Source: Rutidosis leptorrhynchoides
Lineage: Eukaryota > Streptophyta > Magnoliopsida > Asterales > Asteraceae
Assembly: GCF_046630445.1 (NCBI RefSeq)
Contig: NC_092335.1
Coordinates: 543,173,001 to 543,237,000, forward strand
Direction: 5' to 3'
DNA length: 64,000 bases
In this document: positions 23,001-34,963 of the stretch, one piece after another
Layout: each line of letters opens with the position of its first letter
How positions within the stretch are numbered: position 1 is the stretch's first letter
The notes under the pieces: generated by a model
The model's database searches: none
Told to the model about the DNA's origin: nothing
What the model saw: the letters and a program-made list of their open reading frames with translations, nothing else
Made by a program: the position numbers and the translations under genes

Positions 23001-23455
23001 ATGTATATTGAAATATGAAATCTTGTGGTCTATTGTTACGATTTAATATATATAGGTTAAACCTATAACTCACCAACATTTTTGTTGATGTTTTAAGCAT
23101 GTTTATTCTCAGGTGATTATTAAGAGCTTCCGCTGTCGCATACTTAAATAAGGACAAGATTTGGAGTCCATGCTTGTATGATATTGTGTAAAAACTGCAT
23201 TCAAGAAACTTATTTCGTTGTAACATATTTGTATTGTAAACCATTATGTAATAGTCGTGTGTAAACAGGATATTTTAGATTATCATTATTTGATCATCTA
23301 CGTAAAACTTTTTAAACCTTTATTGATGAAATAAAGGTTATGGTTTGTTTTAAAATGAATGCAGTCTTTGAAAAACGTCTCATATAGAGGTCAAAACCTC
23401 GCAACGAAATCAATTATTATGGAACGTTTTTAATCAATAAGAACGGGACATTTCA
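20019..23455 (+). repeat. 3' LTR of the Tekay element (3437 bp)
   Basis: TGTAGTGACC... to ...GACATTTCA, followed by the second AAAAG target copy. It is preceded by TTCGGGACGAAATTTATTTA and the AACGGGTAGG polypurine-like tract. It is nearly identical in length to the 5' LTR (one base different overall), with scattered substitutions. Confidence 0.95.
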
Positions 23456-23460
23456 AAAAG

Positions 23461-24268
23461 TCGCCCATTAAATGCACCTGTCGATTCCCGGGCCCCACCT
23501 CACCCTAAACCAAACACCAATAACAAATTTTCCTCACCTACTAAACCTGGGCCGTGTAATTCCATTGGGCCTAATTGGAACTCACCTCAACATAACTCTA
23601 ACCAACCTTCTGGGCTGATTGATGAGGCTGGGCCAAAACCAAACTCACACCCTGGGCTAAATACTACTATCAGGCCATTACCTAACCCGCCTCAACATAC
23701 CCCACCCATAACCCTTACCACTCAACCCGTTTTTAACCTATCCCCTCTTGACAGCCCAACCAAAACTGGGCCGTCTGGGCCAGCCTCATTTTCATCACAA
23801 ACCATTCACCACCAAACCACATGTGAATTACCATGCCATAATCCAAACCCATCTACCCTAACACCCACATTCGCCAAACCAAACCTACCTATCCTCACCC
23901 CTATTAACGATGATCCACCATCAAACTCATCTCATAAACCAAATTCCACCCCATCAAACAAATCCAAATCAAAAACCAACACAACCTTCTATTTCTCCTC
24001 CAAACCTTCGTCCAGCCAAACAAAAAGATCCCCTTCCACCCCTAAACCGGTTCGCTTACCCTCTTCTACAATTCCTACCTCAACTCCTCTGCCTAAACCT
24101 ACCACCAACGATCTTTCTCACACAAACTCAACCGACACCTGGACCAAAGTCCAAATGTGGAACGACTCCTCAAGAATCAACAAAGCCAAACGAACTGCTC
24201 AAAATAAAGGCAAGCGTAAACCCACAACATCAATTGGATCCAAACGTTCTCGTGATTCTTCTATATAA
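23461..24268 (+). pseudogene. LINE ORF1, proline-rich C-terminal tail
   Basis: Directly after the Tekay element's right target copy, the reading frame used just left of the insertion (Asn-Pro-Lys) stays open for about 270 codons to a TAA at 24266-24268. The frame has no internal ATG-led long ORF but is fully open. It is rich in Pro, Asn, Thr and Ser (many P-x-P-N-P), and ends with a basic patch (KAKRTAQNKGKRK). Such tails are common in plant LINE ORF1 proteins. The open frame on this side suggests that this part of ORF1 was intact when the LTR element landed. Confidence 0.75.
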
Positions 24269-24295
24269 GATATTGTTATATCTAAATCAAGAAAG

Positions 24296-25440
24296 ATGAA
24301 TAATTGTGAAACAGAATCTGGAACTCAATCGGAAGACAATATTAACTTATGAGATTTTGCCAATTTGCTAGGATTCACTAGCGAACAAGAGCTTTAATGT
24401 AACACGAGATCATGTGTCCCATTCAATTGTTTCCCAATTAAGATTCTCTCGGTTAATATTCGAGGCTTCAAGAAAGATGGTAAAATTAGCTAGTTTAAAA
24501 GTATGCTGTCGAATTCCAAACCTATCGTGGCGGCAATTCAAGAAACAAAACTTATATCAATTCACGACAGATGGGTAGAGAACTTATAGGGCTCACAAAA
24601 TGCTGGTTATGCCATCAAGTATGCTGAAGGAAGATCAGGAGGTCTATTACTAGTTTGGGACTATAATATTTTCACTGTAAACCATGCGGTAGAAGGAGAA
24701 TTTTACTTGGCCATAAAAGGTAAACTATCCAATTATAGCTCTGACATAGTTATCGTTAACGTTTATGGGCCCCACAAGGACGATAAATAGAGAAGATTTT
24801 GGGAGAGCTTAAATGATCTATTAAAAGTAAATAACGTTTCATGGGTAATCTGTGGTGATTTCAACGAGGTAAGATCCGATTTAGAAAGACAAAACTCGAA
24901 TTTCATCGCAAGAAGGGCATCGATGTTTAACGATTTTATCAACAACAATTTTCTCCTCGAAATCTCCCTGGTCGGCAAGAAATTTACGAGAATTAGTGAT
25001 GATGGCATTCAATTCAGCAAGTTAGACCGATTTCTTATTTCGGATAATTTTGCTAAGCTGTGGGATGACCTATATGTAACACCTCTTAATAGAAACCTCA
25101 CGGATCATACACCATTACTACTCAAAAATGGACATGATGACTTTGGGCCGAAACCCTTCCACGTTTTTAAAACTTGGTCGAATGTAAAGAAGCTGAAAAC
25201 ATTTTATCTGATGTTTGGAACATTCCTGTTGTCGGGCACCGTAAAGACACTGTCTTTAGACTTAAGCTTAAGAATGTTAAAGATAAACTTAGAGAATGGA
25301 GTAAAAAACTTTTGGTAAAATTGATGACGAACTACAACAACTCAATGGTGATTGCAACATACTCGAATTAGAAGCAGAAAATGGTCATATCACTGAATCC
25401 GAAAGACTTGAGTGGATTTCAAAACGTGGTAAATTGGTAG
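24296..25440 (+). pseudogene. LINE ORF2 endonuclease domain
   Basis: An apurinic-type endonuclease domain, which nicks target DNA, starts near 24437 (KILSVNIRGF). Further motifs are IQETK, VNVYGPH, WVICGDFNE with catalytic D and N, and KLDRFLIS, with the terminal DH motif in LTDHTPLLL near 25100. An in-frame ATG is at 24296. Five in-frame stops lie at 24350, 24395, 24491, 24587 and 24788, and the frame shifts around 25170-25320 and again before 25451. This is therefore a dead copy of a well-preserved domain. Confidence 0.82.
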
Positions 25441-25450
25441 AAAAGACCGT

Positions 25451-26923
25451 GTGAAAAGAAATATCTTAAAACAAAAAGCAAGAATCAAATGGGCAATCGA
25501 TGGAGATGAAAACTCAAGGTTCTTTCACTCAATTATTAAAAGGCGAAACAACAAAAACAACATTCGGGGCCTTCATATCAACGGTTGTTGGTGTGAGGAA
25601 CCAAATGCAATTAAACAGGAAGTTCATCGTTATTTCCAGAATTTTTATGTTGATGGTGACACCAGGGGCCTCACCTTCGACAGGTTCGAAACTGCTAAAA
25701 TCCTGCCTACTGATGCCGACAGTCTTGAAGCCCATTTCTCAGAAGATGAAGCTTGGGCTGCTATTAACGATTGTGGGCCATCGAAAGCCCCGGGGCCCGA
25801 TGGTTTTAACTTTCACTTTTATAAGAAATACTGGAACATTATTAAGAAAGATCTAATGGTTGCACTTGAATGGTTTTGGGAGCATGGTGAAATTTTTCAA
25901 GGTTGCAACGCTTCATTTATCACCCTTATCCCCAAAGTGAACGACCCCATCCACCTTCGAGATTATAGACCCGTAAGCCTCATCAGAAGCTATTACAAAA
26001 TCATTGCAAAAATCTTAGAAAACCGACTACGTAAGGTAATTGATGGTTTGATTGGAATTGAACAAAGCGCATTCGTGAAAGGTAGATCTATTCTCGATAG
26101 TATTCTTATTGCCAACGAATTAGTTGGTGATGTTAAAAGAAGGAAATCCGAATGCTTCATTTTTAAAGCCGATTTTGAAAAAGCCTTTGATTGTGTTCGA
26201 TGGAAGTTCCTTTTTGATATCATGGAGAAAATGGGTTTTGGAACCAAGTGGAGAAAATGGATCGACTCGTGTTTCCGTTCGGCCTCCATTTCGGTTCTAA
26301 TTAATGGTTCACCGACAAAGGAGTTTAAACTCCAAAAAGGCGTTCGCCAAGGGGATCCATTATCCCCATACCTATTCATTATCGCTAGCGAAGGATTAAA
26401 CATCCTCACTAAGATTGCGGTTAGAGATAATATTATTAGGGGTGTGGATATCGGAGCTAATAAAATTACTACATCTCATCTCCAATTCACGGACGACACA
26501 ATCTTCTTTGGCGATTGGAACAATCGAAACATTAGAAACGTTCATAAGACCCTCATTTGTTTTCAAAAGTTATCCGGCTTGAAAATCAACTTTAAGAAGA
26601 GCTACCTTTATGGTATAGCAGTGTCCAAATCCACCACCGATGGCATGGCCTCACAATTAGGATGCAACTCAGGTTCTCTTCCATTTGTTTATTTGGGTTT
26701 ACCCATTGGAGAAAATATGCAGAAAAAAGCCTCATGGAACCCAATCATTGATAAGGTAAAAAAACGCCTCTCGGGTTGGAAATCTATAACAATGTCATTT
26801 GGAGGTAGGTTGACAATTATCAAATCGATTCTTAGTAGTCTACATCTCTACTACTTCTCGTTGTTTCGTGCTCCCTCATCCGTCATCAACCTTCTCAAAA
26901 ACATGCGACGTAAGTTTTTTTAG
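25451..26923 (+). pseudogene. LINE ORF2 reverse transcriptase domain
   Basis: A 490-codon open block holds non-LTR RT motifs in order: SKAPGPDGFNFHFYKKYW, LIPKVNDP with RDYRPVSL, FVKGRSILDSILIANE, FKADFEKAFD, GVRQGDPLSPYLF, the catalytic LQFTDDTIFFG, and VYLGLPIG. The catalytic box is F-T-D-D where plant L1 RTs usually have F-A-D-D, probably a GCG-to-ACG change. A stop at 26921 replaces the Trp expected in the FFWG motif just after an oligo-T run. Reading continues in the same frame beyond it. Confidence 0.9.
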
Positions 26924-28298
26924 GGTAGGTCGGGTACCGAATCTAAACTTTCTTGGGTTAAATGGGATTCAATACTATTACCATACAATGAGGGAGGGTT
27001 AAACATCACTTCACTCAAATCAAAAAATTGGCCACTTTTGGGAAAATGGTGGTGGCGTTTCCGTATGGAAAACGACTCACTATGGGTTAACATAATCAAA
27101 AGCATTTACGGGAAAGATGGCGGGTTGGGCTCTTATAGTTCTAATGGTTTAAAGAGATATGTTTCAGTTTGGGATAACATCATCAAGATTGGAGTGGATA
27201 TGCGAGACGCTGGAGTATTATTCGAGGAGCAATTTTTTCGCATCATCGGAATCAGGAGTGACATACAATTCTGGGAGGACATATGGGTTGGTAACTGCCC
27301 ACTCAAATTGTTATTCCCTCGATTGTATAGACTCGATTCTAACCCTGTACACTCGGTCAGCGATAGAGTTTCATTTAATAATGGTCTATGGTCTTTCATG
27401 TGGGCTTGGAATAGAAGATTAACAGGAAGGCTGGTAGGCGAATTAGATCGGCTATCAAATTTGATCAGAGATATGGCGAAGATTGGATCAGGCAACTCAA
27501 CGTGGGCTTTTAAACTTGGCGATGGTAATAGCTACTCTTCAAAAAAAAATGGCGACTTTCATCGACAGTATAATCATCGAGAGATCTTATGTTGGAGACA
27601 AGACACTCTGGAATAACTTGGTACCACTCAAAATCGGTATCTTTGTTTGGCGTGTTCTCAAAGAAAGAATTGCGGTTAAATTGGAATTAGTAAAGCGAGG
27701 TGTTAATTTAGCTTCCTTATTATGCCCCATTTGCAATAAGGAAGTTGAATCTACTTCTCATGCTTTACTAACTTGCGAGTATGCGAAAGATGTATGGTCG
27801 AGAATTCATAATTGGTGGAGCTTAAACTTTATCCCTAGTATCAACATCGAAAGTTTATTGAAAGATCCAAACCGTAACATCCTTCCGAGAAGTCTACAAA
27901 AAACATGGCAAGCCATTTCATAGACGACGGCTTATTTCATTTGGAAGAATAGAAATCAAAAAGTTTTCAACAATGACTCATGGTCCACCGCAAAACTCAC
28001 ATGTGATATTCAAGTTAAATCGTTTGAGTGGATAATGAACCGTTCGAGTAAAATCAACAAAGATTGGCTTCAATGGCTCCTAAACCCTATTAATCTCGGG
28101 GCACCTAATGTCAACAATTTTGACCCCGGTTAACCTTTTTGCTTCTCTCATGTGGTCGTGTATTCATGTAGTCATATTTGTCGAGTTATTTTTGTGAACT
28201 CCCTGTACATACTTGTATCTCGTGGACTATGGTGCTCCTTGCACCTTCTTTGTACATATTCTATATATTAATATATACTTATTGCTTTTAAAAAAAAA
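26924..28298 (+). pseudogene. LINE ORF2 C-terminal region (zf-RVT) and 3' end
   Basis: After the stop, the region continues in the same frame with LLGKWWWRFRMENDSLWV and the FWEDIWVG segment typical of plant L1 ORF2. Near 27540 an A-run shifts the frame, and the zf-RVT domain follows at 27610-27920 (LKIGIFVWRVLKER; CPICNKEVESTSHALLTCEYAKDVW with C-x2-C and H-x4-C). A 3' UTR of about 160 bases with a CTCCTTGCACC-type end precedes a short A-run at 28290-28298. This is the normal end of plant LINEs that prime on an A tail. Confidence 0.82.
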
Positions 28299-28439
28299 TT
28301 ATAATCTTATTTATATTATTATAATTACAAATACTTATTAAAATAAAACTAAATTTTTTTAAAAATTAAAAACATTACAATAATTAAAATTTAAAACATT
28401 ACGACGACAATTAAAATGCGACATAAATTAAAATAAAAT

Positions 28440-28900
28440 ACTAGAAACTAAAACATCAAACTATGCGTCTTCGTCCGAGTCTTGCAATTGTCTCGCATAT
28501 TTTTTCTTAATTTTCTCCCAAGCCCTCATTAGCATCGTGTATTCGTCGGGAGGTAAGTCTTTGGAAACCGGTTTGAAAAAAAGCTTCAAACCTTTAAACA
28601 TTGTCCGCATGTCGCTCTCTTCACATTTCTTTTCCATGGTTCGATTCACCGCTAGTTGTGAAGCTTCGGCCGATTGAGCTATCTTTAATCGTACTTCATC
28701 GGATGACATACGGCTTGCGGCATCGGATGAGTACGAATCCCTTTGACTTTTAGCTCGACTTGGAGGACGTGTGATTGGATCGTGATCCTTAAGTAAATTT
28801 TCAAATTGGGTTGGGTCGGGTTGCGTGGTTGTGTTCGTGCTTGTGATGCAAATTGCATATTGGATATCTGATTATTATTGTCCCAAATTAATTTGATTTT
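28440..28900 (-). pseudogene. NAM-associated/SANT-type transposon gene fragment
   Basis: The minus-strand frame 28709-28461 (MSSDEVRLKIAQSAEASQLA ... LPPDEYTMLMRAWEKIKKKY) resembles the C-terminal part of plant proteins with a NAM-associated domain. These are very common in repeat-rich genomes and often tied to PIF/Harbinger-like transposons. Upstream, in another frame (28924-28730), is a short N-terminal-like piece (NNNQISNMQFASQ). The middle of such proteins is absent. No terminal inverted repeats were recognised. AT-rich sequence at 28299-28440 has no gene. The family assignment is from general resemblance only. Confidence 0.45.
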
Positions 28901-28930
28901 TTTACGGAGTGACAGTTTAAACAATATCGC

Positions 28931-29605
28931 ATGATTCGTTGGGCTGCTAAAACTGGCACAGCAAAATTTTTAAGAACAACTCTTCATTCGATCAATCACA
29001 TGCTGTTGGGTACCCACTTACCGATCATCAACTCTTCTTCTTTGCCAAAATATTGTCATGGGTCCTGCCAACTGTTCGAAGAAATGCCTCAGAGAAAAAT
29101 TCATTATGAAAATATCGGATTTTTTGATGTTCTTGATTTTGTTGAATATTGTAAAGTAACACCCAATGTTAAGAATGCTGTAAAGGTTCATGCTTTAGCA
29201 TATATGGCTGGTGTTCTTGCTCATCTCCCTACTTCAACGTCTCTCATTATAGCTTATGTGCGAGCAGGAGACTATGCTTCTTCTTCACAGGTACAGTTGA
29301 ACACAGGCGGTTTACCAATGCTATTAATTTATTTGCTCAAATGTTATGGGAAGGAATCAAGTTTGATTATGTAACTCTCGTATTTGTGATTTCAGCTATT
29401 TTAACAGTTACAAACAGATTGGCATATTTACAGGCTGTTCATAGTTTAGGTATACAGAATGGTTTGCTTTCGGACTTGTGATTTCTGTAATGCTCTTATC
29501 AGCGCGTATGCTAAATGTGGTAACAATGGTTCCTCGGAAAACATGTTTCTTGAAACAGAAGTGACGGACATGATTTCATGGAACTCTATAATCAGTGGTT
29601 GTTTA
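28931..29605 (+). pseudogene. PPR gene, 5' part (interrupted by Copia nest)
   Basis: The frame starts at ATG 28931 and shows PPR-family features: LFEEMPQRK, VHALAYMAGVLAHLPTSTSL, IAYVRAGDYAS. After the S-S-S near 29285 about 25-30 residues of a repeat seem missing, and the expected text resumes in another frame (NAINLFAQMLWEGIKFDYVT). Further stops and shifts lie in 29480-29560. The last readable segment ends at the GTTTA target site (29601-29605). PPR proteins of this class act in mitochondria or plastids as RNA-editing or processing factors. The continuation is at 53022. Confidence 0.78.
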
Positions 29606-30432
29606 TGTTGAAGTATGATACAAATTCAAAGTGAGCGGAAGCATTTTTAAAACTTTACAAAATCATACTCTTCCACGGATCATTGTACAAAACTTTAGCA
29701 AACAAAACAAATTAATGAAACCGAACAAGAGAAGATTAGAATACAACCTTTGTAGCCTTCTGAAGATCGAATTTGAAAAACCCAAAGAAGAGTTCCTCTA
29801 AACGGTAGACACCCAAAGTTCCAACCTTGCTTCGATCTATACCTTCTACTTACCGGATCTTTTCTCCTTCCTTATTTCCACCAAAACCGAACCCAATTAT
29901 ATATTTCAAGTATTTTGACTACTTGAAAATGAGAAAGAGAAATAGCATTTTGTATGTGTGTTTTGTATCTTTTGTAACATTATATTTCCAATACCAAGAC
30001 TTGGTATTATATATTACATAATTGATACAATAATACATCTAGTACAAATATAATTAATAAAGATTTGGAAAGATTTGCGAAATCAAATCTTTATATAAAA
30101 TAAGATTTACAAAATCAAATCATATTTTATAAATCAAATCAAATCTTATATCTTATATAAAATATGATTTGCAAAATCTAATCAAATCTCTAAATATTTA
30201 GATTTGTAAGTATATGTATACACATAAAAAAAACTTACTTAATTTATCAAATCATTAACTAATGATTAATAAATTAATTTCCGATTAGAAGGTATATCAA
30301 ACAATTTACGATTGGCCTTTGTGTGTGACCGAATAGGATAAATGAAATTTTATTATTTAATGTCATGGGCATATCTTCGGAATATATGTACCACGGTCGA
30401 ACCGTAGCCAACCCGAGAACATATTTCCAACA
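29606..30432 (-). repeat. 3' LTR of the Copia element (827 bp)
   Basis: The plus-strand edges are TGTTGAAG and TTTCCAACA. It is followed at 30433 by GACTCCCACTTGCAC, the complement of the polypurine tract. AT-rich, with clustered AAATCAAATC motifs near 30070-30190. It matches 52177-53016, which has about 15 extra bases near 52970. Confidence 0.93.
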
Positions 30433-31264
30433 GACTCCCACTTGCACTGACATTAATAATATTGGTCTGTCTTAAAAGACACACTATGTGTAACAACTAG
30501 TGTGCTACGTTATACTCCTATATTTTGATTTATATCAATCATCCTTTTGTTCAAGATATCTATATGAACGTGTGACATCATTAAGTGTCAATCATCATCG
30601 TTCAAGATTATGTTTCCCGATAGAGATTTGTGGTGATCAAATAGACTGCAATTGCATTAATTCAGTCGTAGCATGGCCATGCATTTAATTCAGCACAAAT
30701 CAACGAGGGGCCCAGAGATATCGCTTAAACTCGCTTAAAAAAGAAGGAACAAATTGCTTCAACTGTATAGACATCCACCACATTCCATGATATACCCAAT
30801 CTGCTCCCTTATGACCGGCATTTACGCACAACGTTAGAAACAAGTCAAAGTATAACATAGTTTGTGTCAGGATTTCTCATACATATCCACTCTAGGATAA
30901 ATGATGTTGCCATCTTAGAGCTTACCTTTTGACTTAAAACCATGAAGTAATGTCTAAGTGTGGTCATTCCAGAACCTTAAATCAACTATCAAGTTCCTCA
31001 TGAATGTAGTTTTATATAAGCCTATATTACTACACTTCATAGCAGCCTTAATTCAATTCTCTCTTCCTTAGAGAATGACCGACTGTAGAAGTTTATGAAA
31101 TAATATTCATTGGAAGTTAAAACATGCAAAATGAGACATGGCAATATACAATGAAATGATCGCATCGTGCGTATAATATAATCTCAATATATTAATCATC
31201 AGATCAATTGAAACATATATTATTACCCAATGTTTAAAGTTTCAAACTTAACATAAAAATACAA
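30433..31264 (-). other. 3' non-coding part of the Copia element
   Basis: Between the polypurine tract and the end of the RNase H coding region. No ORF of note on either strand. Confidence 0.6.
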
Positions 31265-31724
31265 TCAAACTTTATCATCAATGACACGAATGCCAATAGA
31301 CATGCTATGAGCATCATGCTTAGTCTGTGGCAAAGGCTTGGTGAAAGGATCAGCCAAGTTCTTAGTCGTGTCTACTCTACTTAATAATATGTCATTTTCT
31401 GTTACAAGTTGACGGATGTAATGGTACTTTCTGAGTATGTGCCGTGTGCGCTTTTGTGACCTCGGTTCTTGAGCCAAGATAACCGCACTCACATTGTCGC
31501 AGAAAATCTCAACAGGATTATGGATTGTAGGAACCACACCCAGATCCCTGATGAATTTCTTTATCCACATGGCCTCTTTAGCAGCTTCATTTACCGCTAT
31601 ATACTCGGCTTCTGTCGTAGAATCAGCAATAGTACTTTTCTTACCACTTCTCCATGTGACGGCTCCACCGTTCAATATAAATACAAATCCTGATTGTGAA
31701 GAGCAATCATCTCTATCTGATTGG
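31265..31724 (-). pseudogene. RNase H, C-terminal part (Copia element)
   Basis: Copia RNase H motifs are visible: VTWRSGKKSTIADSTTEAEY, FCDNVSAVILA and KNLADPFTKPLPQ. The upstream part of the domain is on the far side of the nested Tat-like element, near 46686-46970. Confidence 0.88.
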
Positions 31725-32295
31725 TGTTGACACCTATTTCCTTATGAGGTAAGTCTTAGTGTGTCAGCACAAATACTAGAAGTATCTAGCTAAAAGTGGG
31801 GGAATGTTGCCGATTGATGTTTACCCTCGGGAAATAATCCCTGCAGACCCGGTACACAGGTATAGAAACCTGTGGGGTGGCTTAATTAATCTTAGTTCGC
31901 TGAGCTACTAGCCGGATGACTTCTGGTGAGAGAAAATACTATGTGAGAGAGAAAGGTGAAATCTCTGGTCACAAGTTATCAGAGTATTTTCATGTGTAAA
32001 ATGACGACCCAATGTGTCTATTTATAGTGACAGATCCACCGGAGTACTCGGGGACAAGTGTCAGATGATGCTACATTCTGTTATTCGTGATCCGATATTT
32101 ACGCTGAATATGACGCTCTCCAGCCAGGGCTTAAACGCTAGGCGGCCTTCAGGGCTTACGCATGACGGATGCAGCCTGCAAAGCGGAGAACGCTGGATGG
32201 ACAGTTTCACAAAAACTGTTATTCTCAGTGTTCCTGATGCTAATTTCATGCGAATATCATGCCTTTATGCGTGTATACGATAGGATACACCATTA
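31725..32295 (-). repeat. 3' LTR of Tat-like copy 2 (571 bp)
   Basis: The plus-strand edges are TGTTGACACC and GGATACACCATTA, then AGTCCCCCCAGTTTAA (complement of the polypurine tract). In sense orientation the LTR starts with TA rather than TG and ends with CA. A TATA box complement (TATTTATA) is near 32018-32025. Confidence 0.88.
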
Positions 32296-32576
32296 AGTCC
32301 CCCCAGTTTAATGACTTAAACGTTTGAAAAAGGGTTAAGTTGTTAAACTTTTGCTAACACATCTCAAACAAGTCTTCACATTTCCCATTTGCATCGGGGA
32401 AAACGTTATAGATAATGATGACAGACGAATTTTACTGACTTTGTGATGATTAATTTTAAATAGTTGAAATACTCCACGCGCCTCCAGCTGTAAAAAGCAT
32501 TTCTTCGTACTCAACGTTTAAACTTGTCCATACACGTGTCAAGATCGTGTCCATAAAAAATGCATTGGTGAGTTCC

Positions 32577-32584
32577 TATATAAA
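32577..32584 (+). promoter_or_regulatory. Putative TATA box for the antisense ORF (copy 2)
   Basis: TATATAAA followed by CTGTCATAACC. It aligns with the minus-strand TATA at 6006-6013 in copy 1. It lies upstream of the plus-strand ORF set that starts near 32760-32811. Confidence 0.5.
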
Positions 32585-32810
32585 CTGTCATAACCTTTTA
32601 CCTTCACTTTTTTATCTTTGCTCAAGATTCAAAAAGCATACTTCTGCACAAAACTTCATCGCTTTCTTCAAGCTATATTTTCAACTTTTTAAGGTTTTTC
32701 ATCTTTCAAGGTTAGTTACACATTATCTCACTGTTATTTCTTATTAACTTTTCCTTTTCACATTAAGCCAAATCCATCCTCATGGTCTTCAAAAAATTAT
32801 TCTTTTTGAA

Positions 32811-34963
32811 ATGTATTGCAATGCATCCAATATAAAACCACGCCTTAAAGTTTTTATTTCTCTTTTTAGAATTCGAACAATTAGCCAATGCTGGCTCACC
32901 ATTGACAATAAACCAAAAATATATTTTGTTGGCAAAAATAAGGTTTCAAATTTAAAAGGCTGGAAGGATCCATTTTTCTTTGTTGATGAGGGGGTTATTC
33001 CAGAAGCGTATTCCGTTGTCCATAAATGGAAGTCTATAGATGCTGGCGTAGGAAAGGCTGTCTCGGTAACCACCGCAGAAAAGCGAATAGTGAACCATCT
33101 TAAAGAATTTCGCCTTCCGCCCAGATCATATGAGAAGTATGAGGGGATTCTTGTTTTGTGTAAAGTAAGCCAAGAATGGCCAAGTACTTCTGTGCCAGTA
33201 CTTCGCCAGAAGAACCAGGGTAGGATGTGTTATGATCATCCTAATACATATACATGTCTGTCTATTTTGCGTCATTATTGCTTATATTGCTGTATTTGCC
33301 TTTGTTTAATTTCTGCAGAACAAACCGAGATGCTTGTCCGTTCTGCTATCCTGTCACTAGATCTTGAGGATGATGTTGAAATCACCGCCCATGACAAGAC
33401 CCCTGCCGAGCTAGAGGCAGAAAGGATTGAAGATGAAGCTAAGGTAGCTGCTGCTGCTGCTGCCAATGCTGAAAAAGAAGGAGAAAATAGCAGTAGTAGC
33501 TCAGATAGTGAATCTGATTCTGAGCGGACAACGGACGACACCACTACTGAGCAAGAAACAACTGGCTCAGTTGATATTACTGGTGATACGCTCCCCAGCC
33601 CTCCTGTGATCAAAAAGACACCCAAGAAGGGTAAAGGCTCTAAGAGAGCACAAAATGTGGAGGGAAGCCCTAAGCCAAAACACCGAAGACGTATGCCAAC
33701 ATTGCCTTTTCTTAATATCGTATATACCTTTGTTCATAACTGTTACGTCTGTTCATAATGCTAACTTATTTGATACGTTAGTGCGTTTAACAGATTCAGA
33801 TGACGGCCAAGGAAAAACTGTTGAAGGCGGTGAGCGGAGGACAGAGGAGATCCACGAAAGTCAAGTGGAGGAAATTTTGAAAACTCCTGACTGAAATTTT
33901 ACTCCGTTTGATGAAACTGATTTTTAAGAGCTGAGGCCGGAAGGCGACTCCTTCTACCATTCTCCACCCCCTATTACCACTATCCCTGCTGTTACATCCA
34001 CAAATGTTCCAGATCCACCAATTCCTACTCTTGTGAGCGCGCTGCAGGCGTTTATTGATGACCCTGCCACTAAGTGTACAGATTTCTTGACTCTACTTCA
34101 GGTACCAATGATAAAACAATTTGAACTTATGTGCTTGCACTTTATTTATATGAATTGTTTATATTGACCGTAACGTTCTTCTTTTGCAGGGTTGTGCTGT
34201 TCTAGAGCTGAATCCACACTTCACCGCTCTCCATTCTGAATAACTTAGGCAGTCAACTGCTGCAGCTGCTGTGTTGTTGATGAACCACCTACGGTCTTCT
34301 TTGCAATTACAGTAGCATCAGGAGTCCATTCTTGAGATAGCCCGTACTGAAAGGGCTGAAGGTGCAAATGCTCGCAAAAGAGCTACTGAAGCTGAACGTG
34401 CCTTGACCAAAACTCAAGAAGCTTTGAAGGCTAAAGAGGCTGAGTTAAAAGGTGCTCAGGATGTTGTTGTTGTCTTGCGAGAGGAGAAGGAGAGAGTGAT
34501 GGAAGTTGAGAAGAAGAAGGTTGAAGAGGAGGAGTTGAAGGTTAGTGAACTGGAGAGTCAGCTGAATGCCTTAAGGCTAGAATTGAATGTTGAGAAAGAG
34601 AAGGTTGCTGAACTCCTACGCAGGGCGGAGGCCGGTGAAGGTAATTTTGCTGAACTGAAGAAGGGGATATCGGGTGTAATAGCTAAGGTTCTTAGATATC
34701 AACTTGTTGGGAATCCTTACAATGATTATGTTGATGCTATGGTCACTCATTCCATTTCTGATGTTACCAACAAAGTAACCAAACGCCTTGCTCCAAACCA
34801 GCCTCTTCCTCCTGCAATTGCTAACCTGATGCGTCCCGAAACCTTGGAGAGAGTCAATGAGACAAGGGACAAACTGATAAACCTCAAGATTGACATCTAT
34901 GATGATGTGTGTAATAGGGAAGAATCATCCGCCAAGGATGTTCTTGGTGTTGAATTTGTATGA
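32811..34963 (+). CDS. Antisense ORF of Tat-like element, copy 2
   Basis: Same protein family as 3367-5827, on the strand opposite to gag. Coding blocks: 32811-33220 (FRIRTISQCWLTI ... SYEKYEGILVLCKVSQEW), 33320-33700 (acidic, Ser/Glu-rich, basic KKTPKKGKGSKR), 33780-34100, and 34190-34963 (coiled coil with EAELKGAQ and VSELESQ heptads, then the conserved C-terminal domain NPYNDYVDAM...KRLAPNQ). Block borders look like introns, for example TTCAG/GTACCA near 34101 and TTTTGCAG/GG near 34191. Conservation of block order and borders between two insertions indicates a real spliced gene in the family's past. This copy is broken. Confidence 0.62.

Larger units (their letters stand above)
9982..23455 (+). 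mobile_element. Tekay-clade Ty3 LTR retrotransposon with extra ORFs
   Basis: Full structure 13.5 kb long: LTRs 9982-13419 and 20019-23455, perfect 5-bp target duplication AAAAG (9977-9981 and 23456-23460), and a PBS just inside the 5' LTR. Between PBS and gag are two extra ORFs (acidic protein 13634-14242; F-box protein 14378-15061). Then come gag with a CCHC knuckle, protease, RT, RNase H and integrase, ending in a chromodomain-like segment. Long LTRs plus a chromodomain fit Tekay (Del) chromoviruses. The LTRs differ at about 1.5% of sites by eye in the first 1.3 kb. At 1.3e-8 per site per year that is about half a million years. The coding region is broken, with about four to six breaks. 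Confidence 0.92.
8505..28298 (+). mobile_element. L1-type LINE, split by a Tekay insertion
   Basis: The LINE occupies 8505-9981 and 23461-28298, about 6.3 kb in all, with 9982-23455 being a later LTR element. Order: ORF1 with an RRM and a proline-rich tail; ORF2 with endonuclease, reverse transcriptase and a C-terminal zf-RVT zinc-binding domain; a short 3' UTR; and an A-run at about 28290-28298 taken as its tail. This is the normal layout of plant L1 elements. The true 5' end is obscured by the LTR-like fragment ending at 8504. ORF2 carries at least six in-frame stops and several frameshifts, so the copy is dead. Confidence 0.88.
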
